From: Intrasporangiaceae bacterium
GTDB lineage: Bacteria; Actinomycetota; Actinomycetes; Actinomycetales; Dermatophilaceae
Length of the DNA: 12,465 nt
Assembly: GCA_012518475.1 (NCBI GenBank)
Contig: JAAYSB010000238.1
Location: 1-12,465 of the forward strand
Direction of reading: 5' to 3'
In this document: in pieces, positions 1 through 6,157 of the stretch
How positions within the stretch are numbered: position 1 is the first letter of the stretch
How the letters are laid out: each line of letters opens with the position of its first letter
Position numbers and translations under genes: made by a program
Notes under the pieces: model-generated
Seen by the model: only the letters and a program-made list of their open reading frames with translations
What the model was told of the DNA's origin: nothing
Database searches by the model: none

Positions 1-651
1 GTCGTCGGCAGCGTCATAGAGCGCCTCGACGGCGATCCGGACCGCGGTCTGACGGTCCAGGCCCGGCCGCCAGAGCTTCTTGAGCGCACCCCGGGCGAAG
101 AGCGAGCCGGAGCCCACGCAGTGGTGGTGGTGCTCCTCGTAGCAGCCGCCGGTCACGTCGTAGGAGAAGATCCGGCCTCGGTCCTCGTCGAGGTCGTAGC
201 CGACGAACATCGGGACGACCGCCAGGCCCCGCATCGCCAGGGCGAGGTTGCCCCGGACCATGGACGCAAGGCGGTTCGCCTTGCCCTCGAGGGACATCAG
301 CGTGCCCTCGATCTTCTCGTAGTGCTCCAGCTCGACCTGGAACAGCCGGACGACCTCGATCGCGACCCCGGCCGTGCCGGCGATGCCCGCGGCCGAGTAG
401 TCGTCGGTGATGAAGACCTTCTCCATGTCGCGGTTGGCGATGAGGTTGCCCATCGTCGCGCGGCGGTCACCGGCGAGGAGCACCCCACCCTGGTACGCGA
501 CCGCGACGATGGTCGTGCCGTGCGGCGCCTCGACCGAGGACTGCGGCACGGTGCGGCCGCTCGGGAGGAGCGAGGGGTCGTGGGCGGCCACGAACTCGGT
601 GAAGGAGGAGCCTCCGGAGGCGTGAAACGCCGCGGAGAGCCGTCCGCTCAC
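1..651 (-). CDS. prcB: 20S proteasome beta subunit PrcB (3' end beyond the window)
   Basis: Catalytic beta subunit of the actinobacterial 20S proteasome, which degrades pupylated proteins in the cytoplasm. The visible 217 codons read in frame from a GTG at 651 to the window edge; the C-terminus (roughly 50-70 residues by comparison with family length) is missing. An N-terminal propeptide of about 45 residues with the family motif SSFTEF (15-20) precedes the autocleavage site HG/TT. Thr46 would be the mature N-terminal nucleophile. Asp62, Lys78 and Gly92 fall exactly at mature positions 17, 33 and 47, the expected catalytic partners, so the subunit should be active. The ELEHYEK, MVRGNL and GSGSLFA segments are also family-typical. 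The GTG overlaps the pup stop as GTGA, with a purine-rich AGAAGG-type ribosome site inside the end of pup, so it is translationally coupled to pup. Residues 170-178 hold an odd Cys/His cluster (C, then HHHHC). prcA is expected next, to the left. Confidence 0.97.
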   Translation of the reverse strand, partial: MSGRLSAAFHASGGSSFTEFVAAHDPSLLPSGRTVPQSSVEAPHGTTIVAVAYQGGVLLAGDRRATMGNLIANRDMEKVFITDDYSAAGIAGTAGVAIEVVRLFQVELEHYEKIEGTLMSLEGKANRLASMVRGNLALAMRGLAVVPMFVGYDLDEDRGRIFSYDVTGGCYEEHHHHCVGSGSLFARGALKKLWRPGLDRQTAVRIAVEALYDAADD

Positions 652-848
652 TGCCCGCCCTTCTGGACGAAGCCGCGGACGAACTCCTCCGCGTTGGACT
701 CGAGCAGGGAGTCGATCTCGTCGAGGACGGAGTCGACGTCGGAGTCCAGGGCGGCCTTGTTCGCGGCGGGGGCCGTGGGAGCGGGCTCCGGGACGTCGTC
801 CGGCTCGTGGTCCTTGCGCTGTGGTCGCGTCTGCTCTTGTCCAGCCAT
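648..848 (-). CDS. pup: Prokaryotic ubiquitin-like protein Pup
   Basis: Small intrinsically disordered modifier (66 aa; M. tuberculosis Pup has 64) that is ligated to lysines of target proteins to mark them for the proteasome. The C-terminus is FVQKGGQ. Because it ends in Gln rather than Glu, it needs deamidation by Dop before PafA can use it, and dop lies directly upstream. The N-terminal 30 residues are Pro/Gln/charged and disordered-looking. Residues about 32-58 are acidic and heptad-like (LDEIDSLLE, NAEEFVRGF), the part known in the family to form a helix with the Mpa coiled coil. The ATG at 848 is chosen because it gives the usual length and starts MAGQEQT, like MAQEQT of mycobacterial Pup. 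No clear Shine-Dalgarno is present; instead a TAGGTT box lies 6 nt upstream, suggesting a leaderless transcript in addition to read-through from dop. The stop overlaps the prcB GTG by 4 bp. Confidence 0.98.
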   Translation of the reverse strand: MAGQEQTRPQRKDHEPDDVPEPAPTAPAANKAALDSDVDSVLDEIDSLLESNAEEFVRGFVQKGGQ

Positions 849-854
849 GGGTCC

Positions 855-883
855 AACCTATCTCGCGTCTATGACGGTGTCTC
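855..883 (-). promoter_or_regulatory. Putative internal promoter of pup
   Basis: A -10-like TAGGTT (860-855) lies 6 nt before the pup ATG. A GAGACA (883-878), matching TTGACA at four of six bases, lies exactly 17 bp further upstream. It overlaps the end of dop and the 20-bp dop-pup gap. It would give a leaderless pup-prcB mRNA independent of dop. The call rests on sequence pattern only. Confidence 0.5.
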
Positions 884-2401
884 AGACCTGCTCAGCCTGC
901 GGAGCATGGTCGCGGCGTCCGCGCTCTCCTCGATGAGGGCGCCGACCGCGGCCTTCGTGCCGAGCAGGGGCTCGAGCATCGGCACCCGCTGCAGCGCGCG
1001 GGCGTCCGGGACGTCGAAGATGACCGAGTCCCACGAGGCGGAGACGACGTTGTCGGGGAACCGGGAGATGCAGGTGCCGCGGAAGTATGCGCGGGTGTCC
1101 TCGGGCGGATCGGTCACCGCGGCAGCAACCTCGGAGGCCGGGACGAGCTCGTGGAAGCGTCCGGCCATGGCCATCCGGTGGAACAGCCCCCTCTCGAGGC
1201 GGACATCGGACCACTGGATGTCAATCGCCCGCAGCTGCGGGGACTCCCAGGAGAGCCGGTCCCGCTGGCGGTACCGCTCGAGCACGGCGAGCTTGCCGAC
1301 CCAGTCGACATAGGGGGCGGCCGAGTCGCGGTCGGTCTGGAGCAGGGTCATCACCCGCTCCCACCACTGGAGCACCTCGGCGGTGTCGTCGTCCGGGATG
1401 CCGCCGCGATCGCGCAGGTAGTCCTGGGCCATCTCGAAGTAGGCCCAGAGGATCTCGATGGGCATCATCCGCTCGCCGCTCATGAGCTCGAGGGGCTGGT
1501 CCATGTCCACGTCGTGCGAGACGGCGTGCAGCGTCGCGACGGGATGGCGCACGGACAGGTCGCGGGTGATGGCCCCGTCCTCGATCATCGCGAGCACGAG
1601 GGAGGTCATCCCCATCTTGAGCAGACCGGCCACGTCGCAGTGGTTGGCGTCGCCGAGGATGACGTGCAGTCGCCGATAGCGGTCCGCGAGGGCGTGCGGC
1701 TCGTCCCGGGTGTTGATGATCGGCCGCTTGAGCGTGGTCTCGAGACCGACCTCGGCCTCGAAGAAGTCACTGCGGGACGCGATCTGGTATCCCGGGGTCC
1801 GTGAGTCGGTGCCGATGCCGACGCGGCCGCTGCCACAGAGGATCTGGCGGACCACGAAGAACGGGGTGAGCTGCCGGATGATCCGCTGGAACGGTGTCTC
1901 CCTGCGCATGAGGTAGTTCTCGTGGGTGCCGTAGGAGGCCCCCTTGCCGTCGGTGTTGTTCTTGTAGAGGTTGACCGGCACACCGATGCTTGAGGGTACG
2001 GTGGCGAGCCGGTGCACGGCCTCCCGCATGACCGACTCCCCCGCCCGGTCCCACGTGATCGCTGCCCGGGGCGTGGTCACCTCGGGCGAGCTGTACTCAG
2101 GGTGTGCGTGGTCGACGTACAGGCGGGCACCGTTGGTGAGGACGACGTTGGCCAGCGTCGGGTCCTCGACATCGGTGAGCTGGCTCGGGTGCGCCACCTG
2201 CCGGCCCATCTCCCAGCCCCGGGCGTCGCGCAACGGTGCCTCGTCCGCATAGTCCCAGGAGGCCCGCGCGGCCGGCAGGCCCTGCGTCGAGGCATACGCG
2301 TGCACGACGTGCCCCGAGAGCATCATCGGGTTGGCGAGCGGGTCCCCGGGGACGGAGATTCCGTACTCGGTCTCGATGCCCATCACACGTCGCACGGTCA
2401 T
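869..2401 (-). CDS. dop: Pup deamidase/depupylase Dop
   Basis: Carboxylate-amine-ligase-like enzyme that converts the C-terminal Gln of Pup to Glu and also hydrolyses the isopeptide bond of pupylated proteins. 510 aa, close to the family norm of about 500. Signatures: MGIETEYG at 7-14 with the Mg/ATP-binding glutamates; YVDHAHPEYSSPE at 95-107, whose Asp97 corresponds to the catalytic Asp described in Dop/PafA; YKNNTDGKGASYGTHENYL (146-164); GSGRVGIG (190-197); TRDEPHALADRYRRLHV (231-247); and DTRAYFRG near 435-442. The segment at about 38-62 (ending APLRDARGW) matches the Dop-loop that distinguishes Dop from the ligase PafA, so I call Dop rather than PafA. The frame stays open 372 codons upstream of the chosen ATG, over the esterase gene, but homology begins at MTVRRVMGIETEYG. 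ATG 2401 is preceded by TAGGCT 7 nt upstream, fitting a leaderless start. First gene of dop-pup-prcB; 20 bp to pup. Confidence 0.97.
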   Translation of the reverse strand: MTVRRVMGIETEYGISVPGDPLANPMMLSGHVVHAYASTQGLPAARASWDYADEAPLRDARGWEMGRQVAHPSQLTDVEDPTLANVVLTNGARLYVDHAHPEYSSPEVTTPRAAITWDRAGESVMREAVHRLATVPSSIGVPVNLYKNNTDGKGASYGTHENYLMRRETPFQRIIRQLTPFFVVRQILCGSGRVGIGTDSRTPGYQIASRSDFFEAEVGLETTLKRPIINTRDEPHALADRYRRLHVILGDANHCDVAGLLKMGMTSLVLAMIEDGAITRDLSVRHPVATLHAVSHDVDMDQPLELMSGERMMPIEILWAYFEMAQDYLRDRGGIPDDDTAEVLQWWERVMTLLQTDRDSAAPYVDWVGKLAVLERYRQRDRLSWESPQLRAIDIQWSDVRLERGLFHRMAMAGRFHELVPASEVAAAVTDPPEDTRAYFRGTCISRFPDNVVSASWDSVIFDVPDARALQRVPMLEPLLGTKAAVGALIEESADAATMLRRLSRSETPS

Positions 2402-2408
2402 AGATGGG

Positions 2409-2414
2409 AGCCTA
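2409..2414 (-). promoter_or_regulatory. Putative -10 box for leaderless dop transcript
   Basis: TAGGCT on the minus strand followed by 7 nt and then the dop ATG at 2401, the geometry of leaderless actinobacterial promoters. No convincing -35 hexamer is seen 16-18 bp upstream. The box shares its outermost base with the esterase ATG at 2414 and overlaps that gene's ribosome site. Confidence 0.5.
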
Positions 2415-3394
2415 TGTCCATGTCTCTCACCGTCCGTGGCATGCCCCTGCGCACCGCCGTTGTCACGACCCTCATCGACCGTCTCGGGCGCAAGCCGGTC
2501 GGCGAGTGCACCCGCGAGGAGATCGAGGCGGCCCGCGAGCGGATCTATCCCAGGCGAGGTCCGGTCGCGCGGATCTTCGGTCCGGTCCGCGAGGATGTGC
2601 AGATCTCCAGCCTGGCCGCCGCGGCCCGCGACGGACACGAGATCCCGCTCCGCGCATACCGACCGGCCGTCATCGGGGGCGCCCCCCTCCCGGTCATCGT
2701 GTTCTTCCACGGCGGCGGATGGGTGTGGGGCAACGTCGTCAACGACGACCCGCTGTGCACGACCCTCGCTGCGGAGATCGGTGCCCTCGTGCTGTCGGTC
2801 GACTACCGGATGGCGCCGCACTTCCCGGCACCGGTGGCCGCCCACGACTGCATCGACGCGACCGCCTGGGTGAGTGACCGCGCCGCCGAGATCGGAGCGG
2901 ACGGAACACGCGTTGCGGTATGCGGGGAGAGCGCGGGCGGCAACCTCGCCGCCGTCGTCGCCCAGGCCTTCCGGGACGAGGGCCGGACGAACCTGCGGCA
3001 CCAGACGCTCATCTATCCGGCGACCGACCTGACGCTGGCGTCGCCGTCCCTCGACGAGCACGCGAACGCACCGATCCTCACCCGCGACTCCGTCCACGCC
3101 TTCGCCGACCACTACTGCCCCGACCACGAGCGGCGCGCGGACCCGATCGTCTCGCCCCTCTTCGGGAGCCTCGACGGGCTGCCGCCCGCTCTCATCCAGA
3201 CCGCCGACCTCGACCCGATCCGGGATGACGGGACGCGGTACGCGCGGGCCCTCGAGGACGCCGGGGTGCGGGTGCGGCTGACGAACTACGTCGGTGCCCC
3301 GCACGGGTTCGCCTCGCTGCCGGGAGCGACGCTCATCGGCAGCCAGCACCGCGCCGAGATCGTCACCGAGGTGCGGAGGTACCTCCTCGGCTGA
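2414..3394 (+). CDS. Alpha/beta hydrolase, hormone-sensitive-lipase family esterase
   Basis: Predicted cytoplasmic carboxylesterase/lipase (family IV, HSL-like), 326 aa, typical of the family. Visible: the oxyanion-hole motif HGGGW at 99-103; the nucleophile elbow GESAGG at 171-176 with Ser173; the acid in DPIRDDG (Asp267); and the catalytic His297 in APHGF. All three triad members and the oxyanion hole are intact. No signal peptide or membrane segment is visible. The natural substrate cannot be deduced; family members cleave short- to medium-chain acyl esters. The ATG at 2414 follows GGGAG at 2406-2410 with short spacing; the in-frame ATG at 2420 has better spacing to the same site and is an equally good choice. 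This is the one gene here whose start has a ribosome site rather than an adjacent -10 box. It is divergent from dop with only 12 bp between starts, so its promoter would have to lie inside the dop coding region. The prs-like gene follows after 25 bp. Confidence 0.9.
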   Translation: MSMSLTVRGMPLRTAVVTTLIDRLGRKPVGECTREEIEAARERIYPRRGPVARIFGPVREDVQISSLAAAARDGHEIPLRAYRPAVIGGAPLPVIVFFHGGGWVWGNVVNDDPLCTTLAAEIGALVLSVDYRMAPHFPAPVAAHDCIDATAWVSDRAAEIGADGTRVAVCGESAGGNLAAVVAQAFRDEGRTNLRHQTLIYPATDLTLASPSLDEHANAPILTRDSVHAFADHYCPDHERRADPIVSPLFGSLDGLPPALIQTADLDPIRDDGTRYARALEDAGVRVRLTNYVGAPHGFASLPGATLIGSQHRAEIVTEVRRYLLG

Positions 3395-3406
3395 GGTCCG
3401 CGTGAC

Positions 3407-3412
3407 TAGAGT
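3407..3412 (+). promoter_or_regulatory. Putative -10 box for leaderless prs-like transcript
   Basis: TAGAGT followed by 7 nt and a GTG at 3420, in the 25-bp gap after the esterase gene. This is the main reason for preferring GTG 3420 over GTG 3402 or 3411. No clear -35 element. Confidence 0.45.
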
Positions 3413-3419
3413 GGACAGC

Positions 3420-4406
3420 GTGCGAGACATCGTCGTGTTCTCTGGATCTGCCCACCGCGATCTCGCCGACCGGATCTGTGCCGAGCTCGGCATCACGCGC
3501 TCGCCCGCCTCGATCACCCGGTTCTCGAACGACTGCCTCCAGGCGCAGCTGCTCGCGAACTGCCGGCAGCGCGACGTCTACATCATCCAGCCGCTCGTGC
3601 CCCCGACGCAGGACTCCCTCATGGAGCTGCTCCTCATGATCGACGCGGCCAAGGGCGCCTCCGCTGCCCAGATCACGGCCGTCATCCCGCACTACGCCTA
3701 TGCCCGCTCGGACAAGAAGGACGCCTCCCGGATCAGCCTCGGGGGCCGGCTCGTCGCCGATCTCATCGCCGCGGCCGGAGCCCACCGGGTGCTGACGATG
3801 ACCCTGCACGCTCCGCAGGTGCACGGGTTCTTCTCCGTCCCGGTCGATCACCTCACGGCCCTCGGGGTCCTCGCCGACCACTTCCGCGGCACGGACCTGT
3901 CCGACTCGATCGTCGTCTCCCCCGACCTCGGCAACGCCAAGGACGCCACCCAGTTCTCCCGCCTCCTCGGCCTTCCTGTGGCGGCCGGCTCCAAGCGCCG
4001 TCTCGCCGACGACCGGGTGGAGATCGACTCGATCGTCGGGGACGTCGCCGGCAAGCGGGCCATCGTCCTCGACGACGAGATCGCCACCGGAGGCTCGATT
4101 ATCGAGCTCCTCGACAAGCTAGCCGAGTTCGGCTGCACCGAGGCGGCTGTCGCATGCACCCACGGACTCTTCGCCGGCAAGGCCGTCGAGCGGCTGAGCG
4201 GCCACCCGATGATCTCCCAGGTGGTCACAACGGACACCGTCCCGGCGCCGGCGGACTGGCCCCAGCTGCAGGTGCGCTCGGTGGCCGGGCTGTTCGCCGA
4301 GGCGATCAACCGCATCCACGCCGGTGAGTCGGTGAGCAGCCTCTTCGACGGCGTCGACCCGACCTATGCACCGCCGCAGGGCTCCCTCTTCGACACGGTG
4401 CCCTGA
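3420..4406 (+). CDS. prs: Ribose-phosphate pyrophosphokinase (PRPP synthetase) homologue, divergent
   Basis: Homologue of PRPP synthetase, which makes phosphoribosyl pyrophosphate from ribose 5-phosphate and ATP for nucleotide, His and Trp synthesis. 328 aa, with the two phosphoribosyltransferase-like halves of the family along its whole length: FSGSAH (8-12), YIIQPLVPPTQDSLMELL, the ITAVIPHYAYAR region, TLHAPQVHGFF (128-138), VVSPDLGNAK, KRR (192-194), the PRPP-loop equivalent DDEIATGGS (218-226), THGLFAG and a tail with IHAGESVSSLF. Several positions differ from usual enzymes: RFSND replaces RFSDGE, TLH replaces DLH, and DDEIATGGS replaces DDMIDTGGT. It is therefore probably a paralogue; whether it makes PRPP is uncertain. 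The tail continues about 19 residues past the usual end and repeats an SLFD motif. In-frame GTGs at 3402 (with GAGGT upstream) and 3411 are alternative starts; 3420 is preferred for its -10 spacing and because homology starts at RDIVVFSG. Convergent with mpa, 12 bp apart. Confidence 0.85.
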   Translation: MRDIVVFSGSAHRDLADRICAELGITRSPASITRFSNDCLQAQLLANCRQRDVYIIQPLVPPTQDSLMELLLMIDAAKGASAAQITAVIPHYAYARSDKKDASRISLGGRLVADLIAAAGAHRVLTMTLHAPQVHGFFSVPVDHLTALGVLADHFRGTDLSDSIVVSPDLGNAKDATQFSRLLGLPVAAGSKRRLADDRVEIDSIVGDVAGKRAIVLDDEIATGGSIIELLDKLAEFGCTEAAVACTHGLFAGKAVERLSGHPMISQVVTTDTVPAPADWPQLQVRSVAGLFAEAINRIHAGESVSSLFDGVDPTYAPPQGSLFDTVP

Positions 4407-4418
4407 CGGGGATCCGAC

Positions 4419-6074
4419 CTAGAGGTACTGACCGGTGCCGTTGACCGAGTCGATGGCACGACCCGGCTCGGAGCCGGACTTGCCGCTGATGAGGGTGCGG
4501 ATATAGACGATCCGCTCGCCCTTCTTGCCCGAGATACGCGCCCAGTCGTCCGGGTTGGTCGTGTTCGGCAGGTCCTCGTTCTCCTTGAACTCGTCCTCGC
4601 ACGCCGCGAGCAGGTGCTCGACGCGGATGCCGCGCTGACCGGTCTCGAGGAAGTCCTTGATGGCGGACTTCTTGGCCCGGTCGACGATGTTCTGCATCAT
4701 CGCCCCGGAGTTGAAGTCCTTGAAGTAGAGGACCTCCTTGTCGCCACCGGCATAGGTGACCTCGAGGAACCGGTTCTCGTCGATCTCGGAGTACATCCGA
4801 TCCACGACGGCGTGGATCATGCCCTCGATCGTCTCCTCGACCGATCCGTCGTGCTCGGCGAGGTCGTCCTGGTGGACCGGCAGCTCGGTGGTGAGGTACT
4901 TGCTGAAGATGTCCTTGGCAGCCTCGGCGTCGGGGCGCTCGATCTTGATCTTCACGTCCAGCCGGCCAGGTCGCAGGATGGCCGGGTCGATCATGTCCTC
5001 CCGGTTGGAGGCACCGATGACGATGACGTTCTCGAGCCGCTCGACGCCGTCGATCTCGGACAGCAGCTGGGGCACGATCGTGGTCTCGACGTCGCTGGAC
5101 ACACCGGATCCGCGGGTGCGGAACAGCGAGTCCATCTCGTCGAAGAACACGACCACCGGAGTGCCGTCCGACGCCTTCTCCCGGGCCCGCTGGAAGATGA
5201 GCCGGATGTGCCGCTCGGTCTCCCCCACATACTTGTTGAGCAGCTCCGGTCCCTTGATGTTGAGGAAGTAGGACTTGGTCAGCTCCTTGCCCTCCTTCTC
5301 GGCGACCTTGCGGGCGAGAGAGGCGGCGACCGCCTTGGCGATCATCGTCTTGCCACACCCGGGCGGGCCGTAGAGGAGCACACCCTTGGGCGGCTTGAGG
5401 TGGTGCTCGGTGAACAGGTCCGGGTGCAGATAGGGCAGCTCGACGGCGTCCCGGATCACGTCGATCTGACGCGACAGCCCCCCGATGTCCTCGTAGGCGA
5501 TGTCGGGAACCTCCTCGAGGACGAGCTCGGCGACCTCGATCTTCGGGATCTTCTCGTAGACGAGGTTGGTGCGGGACTCGAGCATGAGCGCGTCCCCGGC
5601 CCGGAAGGCGACTCCCCGCAGGGACTCGGCGACCCGGCAGACCCGCTCCTCGTCGGCCCGCGCGACGACGAGCACCCGGCGCTCGTCGAGGACCTCTTTG
5701 ATCGTCACGACCTCCCCGACCTGCTCGAAGCCGTGCGCGGCGACAACGTTCATCGCCTCGTTGAGCATGACCTCGCGGCCGATCCCCAGCTCCTCGGGGT
5801 CGACCGCAGGGCTCACTGCGACGTGCATCTTGCGGCCGCCGGTGAGGACGTCGACGGTCCCGTCCTCGAAGGTCTCCACGACGACGCCGTAGGCGGACGG
5901 CGGCTGGGCGAGACGGTCAACCTCGGACTTGAGCGAGACGATCTGCTCGCGGGCGTCCTTCAGGGTCCGGACCAGCCGCTCGTTCTGGGAGGAGACGGTG
6001 GACAGGTTGGACTGCAGCTGCGAGATGCGTGCCTCGAGGTCACGACTGCGCTGGAAGCTCGGGGTCTCGCTCAT
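4419..6074 (-). CDS. mpa: Proteasome-associated ATPase Mpa/ARC
   Basis: AAA+ ring ATPase (mpa in mycobacteria, arc elsewhere) that binds Pup-tagged proteins, unfolds them and feeds them to the 20S core. 551 aa, somewhat shorter than the roughly 590-610 aa of mycobacterial and rhodococcal forms. Order: an N-terminal coiled coil at about 8-57, the Pup-binding part; two OB-fold domains at about 60-180; then the AAA+ module with Walker A GPPGCGKT (236-243), pore-loop KYVGETE (281-287), Walker B VVVFFDEMD (307-315), sensor Asn in GASNRED (N357) and arginine-rich RPGRLD (368-373). The protein ends in Gly-Gln-Tyr-Leu; the penultimate Tyr tail is what docks on the proteasome alpha ring. All key residues are present, so it should be functional. 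ATG 6074 has TAGTGT 6 nt upstream and a -35-like GGGACA, suggesting a leaderless single-gene transcript. It is separated from dop by the inserted esterase and prs-like genes. Confidence 0.97.
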   Translation of the reverse strand: MSETPSFQRSRDLEARISQLQSNLSTVSSQNERLVRTLKDAREQIVSLKSEVDRLAQPPSAYGVVVETFEDGTVDVLTGGRKMHVAVSPAVDPEELGIGREVMLNEAMNVVAAHGFEQVGEVVTIKEVLDERRVLVVARADEERVCRVAESLRGVAFRAGDALMLESRTNLVYEKIPKIEVAELVLEEVPDIAYEDIGGLSRQIDVIRDAVELPYLHPDLFTEHHLKPPKGVLLYGPPGCGKTMIAKAVAASLARKVAEKEGKELTKSYFLNIKGPELLNKYVGETERHIRLIFQRAREKASDGTPVVVFFDEMDSLFRTRGSGVSSDVETTIVPQLLSEIDGVERLENVIVIGASNREDMIDPAILRPGRLDVKIKIERPDAEAAKDIFSKYLTTELPVHQDDLAEHDGSVEETIEGMIHAVVDRMYSEIDENRFLEVTYAGGDKEVLYFKDFNSGAMMQNIVDRAKKSAIKDFLETGQRGIRVEHLLAACEDEFKENEDLPNTTNPDDWARISGKKGERIVYIRTLISGKSGSEPGRAIDSVNGTGQYL

Positions 6075-6080
6075 GTCTCG

Positions 6081-6109
6081 ACACTAGCCCCGCGCGCAGA
6101 TGTTGTCCC
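6081..6109 (-). promoter_or_regulatory. Putative mpa promoter
   Basis: -10 TAGTGT (6086-6081) ends 6 nt before the mpa ATG. GGGACA (6109-6104, four of six bases of TTGACA) lies exactly 17 bp upstream of it. With pup, it is the best-formed promoter in the window. It sits in the 83-bp trmI-mpa gap, where a GCGCGC pair (6092-6097 and 6119-6124) could also form a weak stem. Confidence 0.55.
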
Positions 6110-6157
6110 GCACCTTCCGCGCGCTATCCACATGATGGCCGCCCGAGGGCGACCGGG

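Noticed and set aside
121..936. Plus-strand 271-codon open frame across prcB, pup and the end of dop
   Set aside because: Overlaps three well-supported minus-strand genes; the translation has no recognisable domain.
2402..3517. In-frame extension of the dop reading frame by 372 codons upstream of ATG 2401
   Set aside because: It lies antisense to the esterase gene, which has an intact catalytic triad. Dop homology starts at MTVRRVMGIETEYG and total length from there is family-typical.
4407..4418. Bidirectional terminator between the convergent prs-like gene and mpa
   Set aside because: The gap is 12 bp with no inverted repeat of useful length and no T-run.
2402..4418. Mobile element carrying the esterase and prs-like genes
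   Set aside because: No transposase, integrase, terminal inverted repeats, target duplication or tRNA flank; base composition looks like that of the neighbours.
6088..6157. Intrinsic terminator after trmI (GCGCGC pair at 6092/6119; CGCC/GGCG hairpin at about 6142-6153)
   Set aside because: Stems are 4-6 bp with poor loops and no T-run follows on the minus strand.
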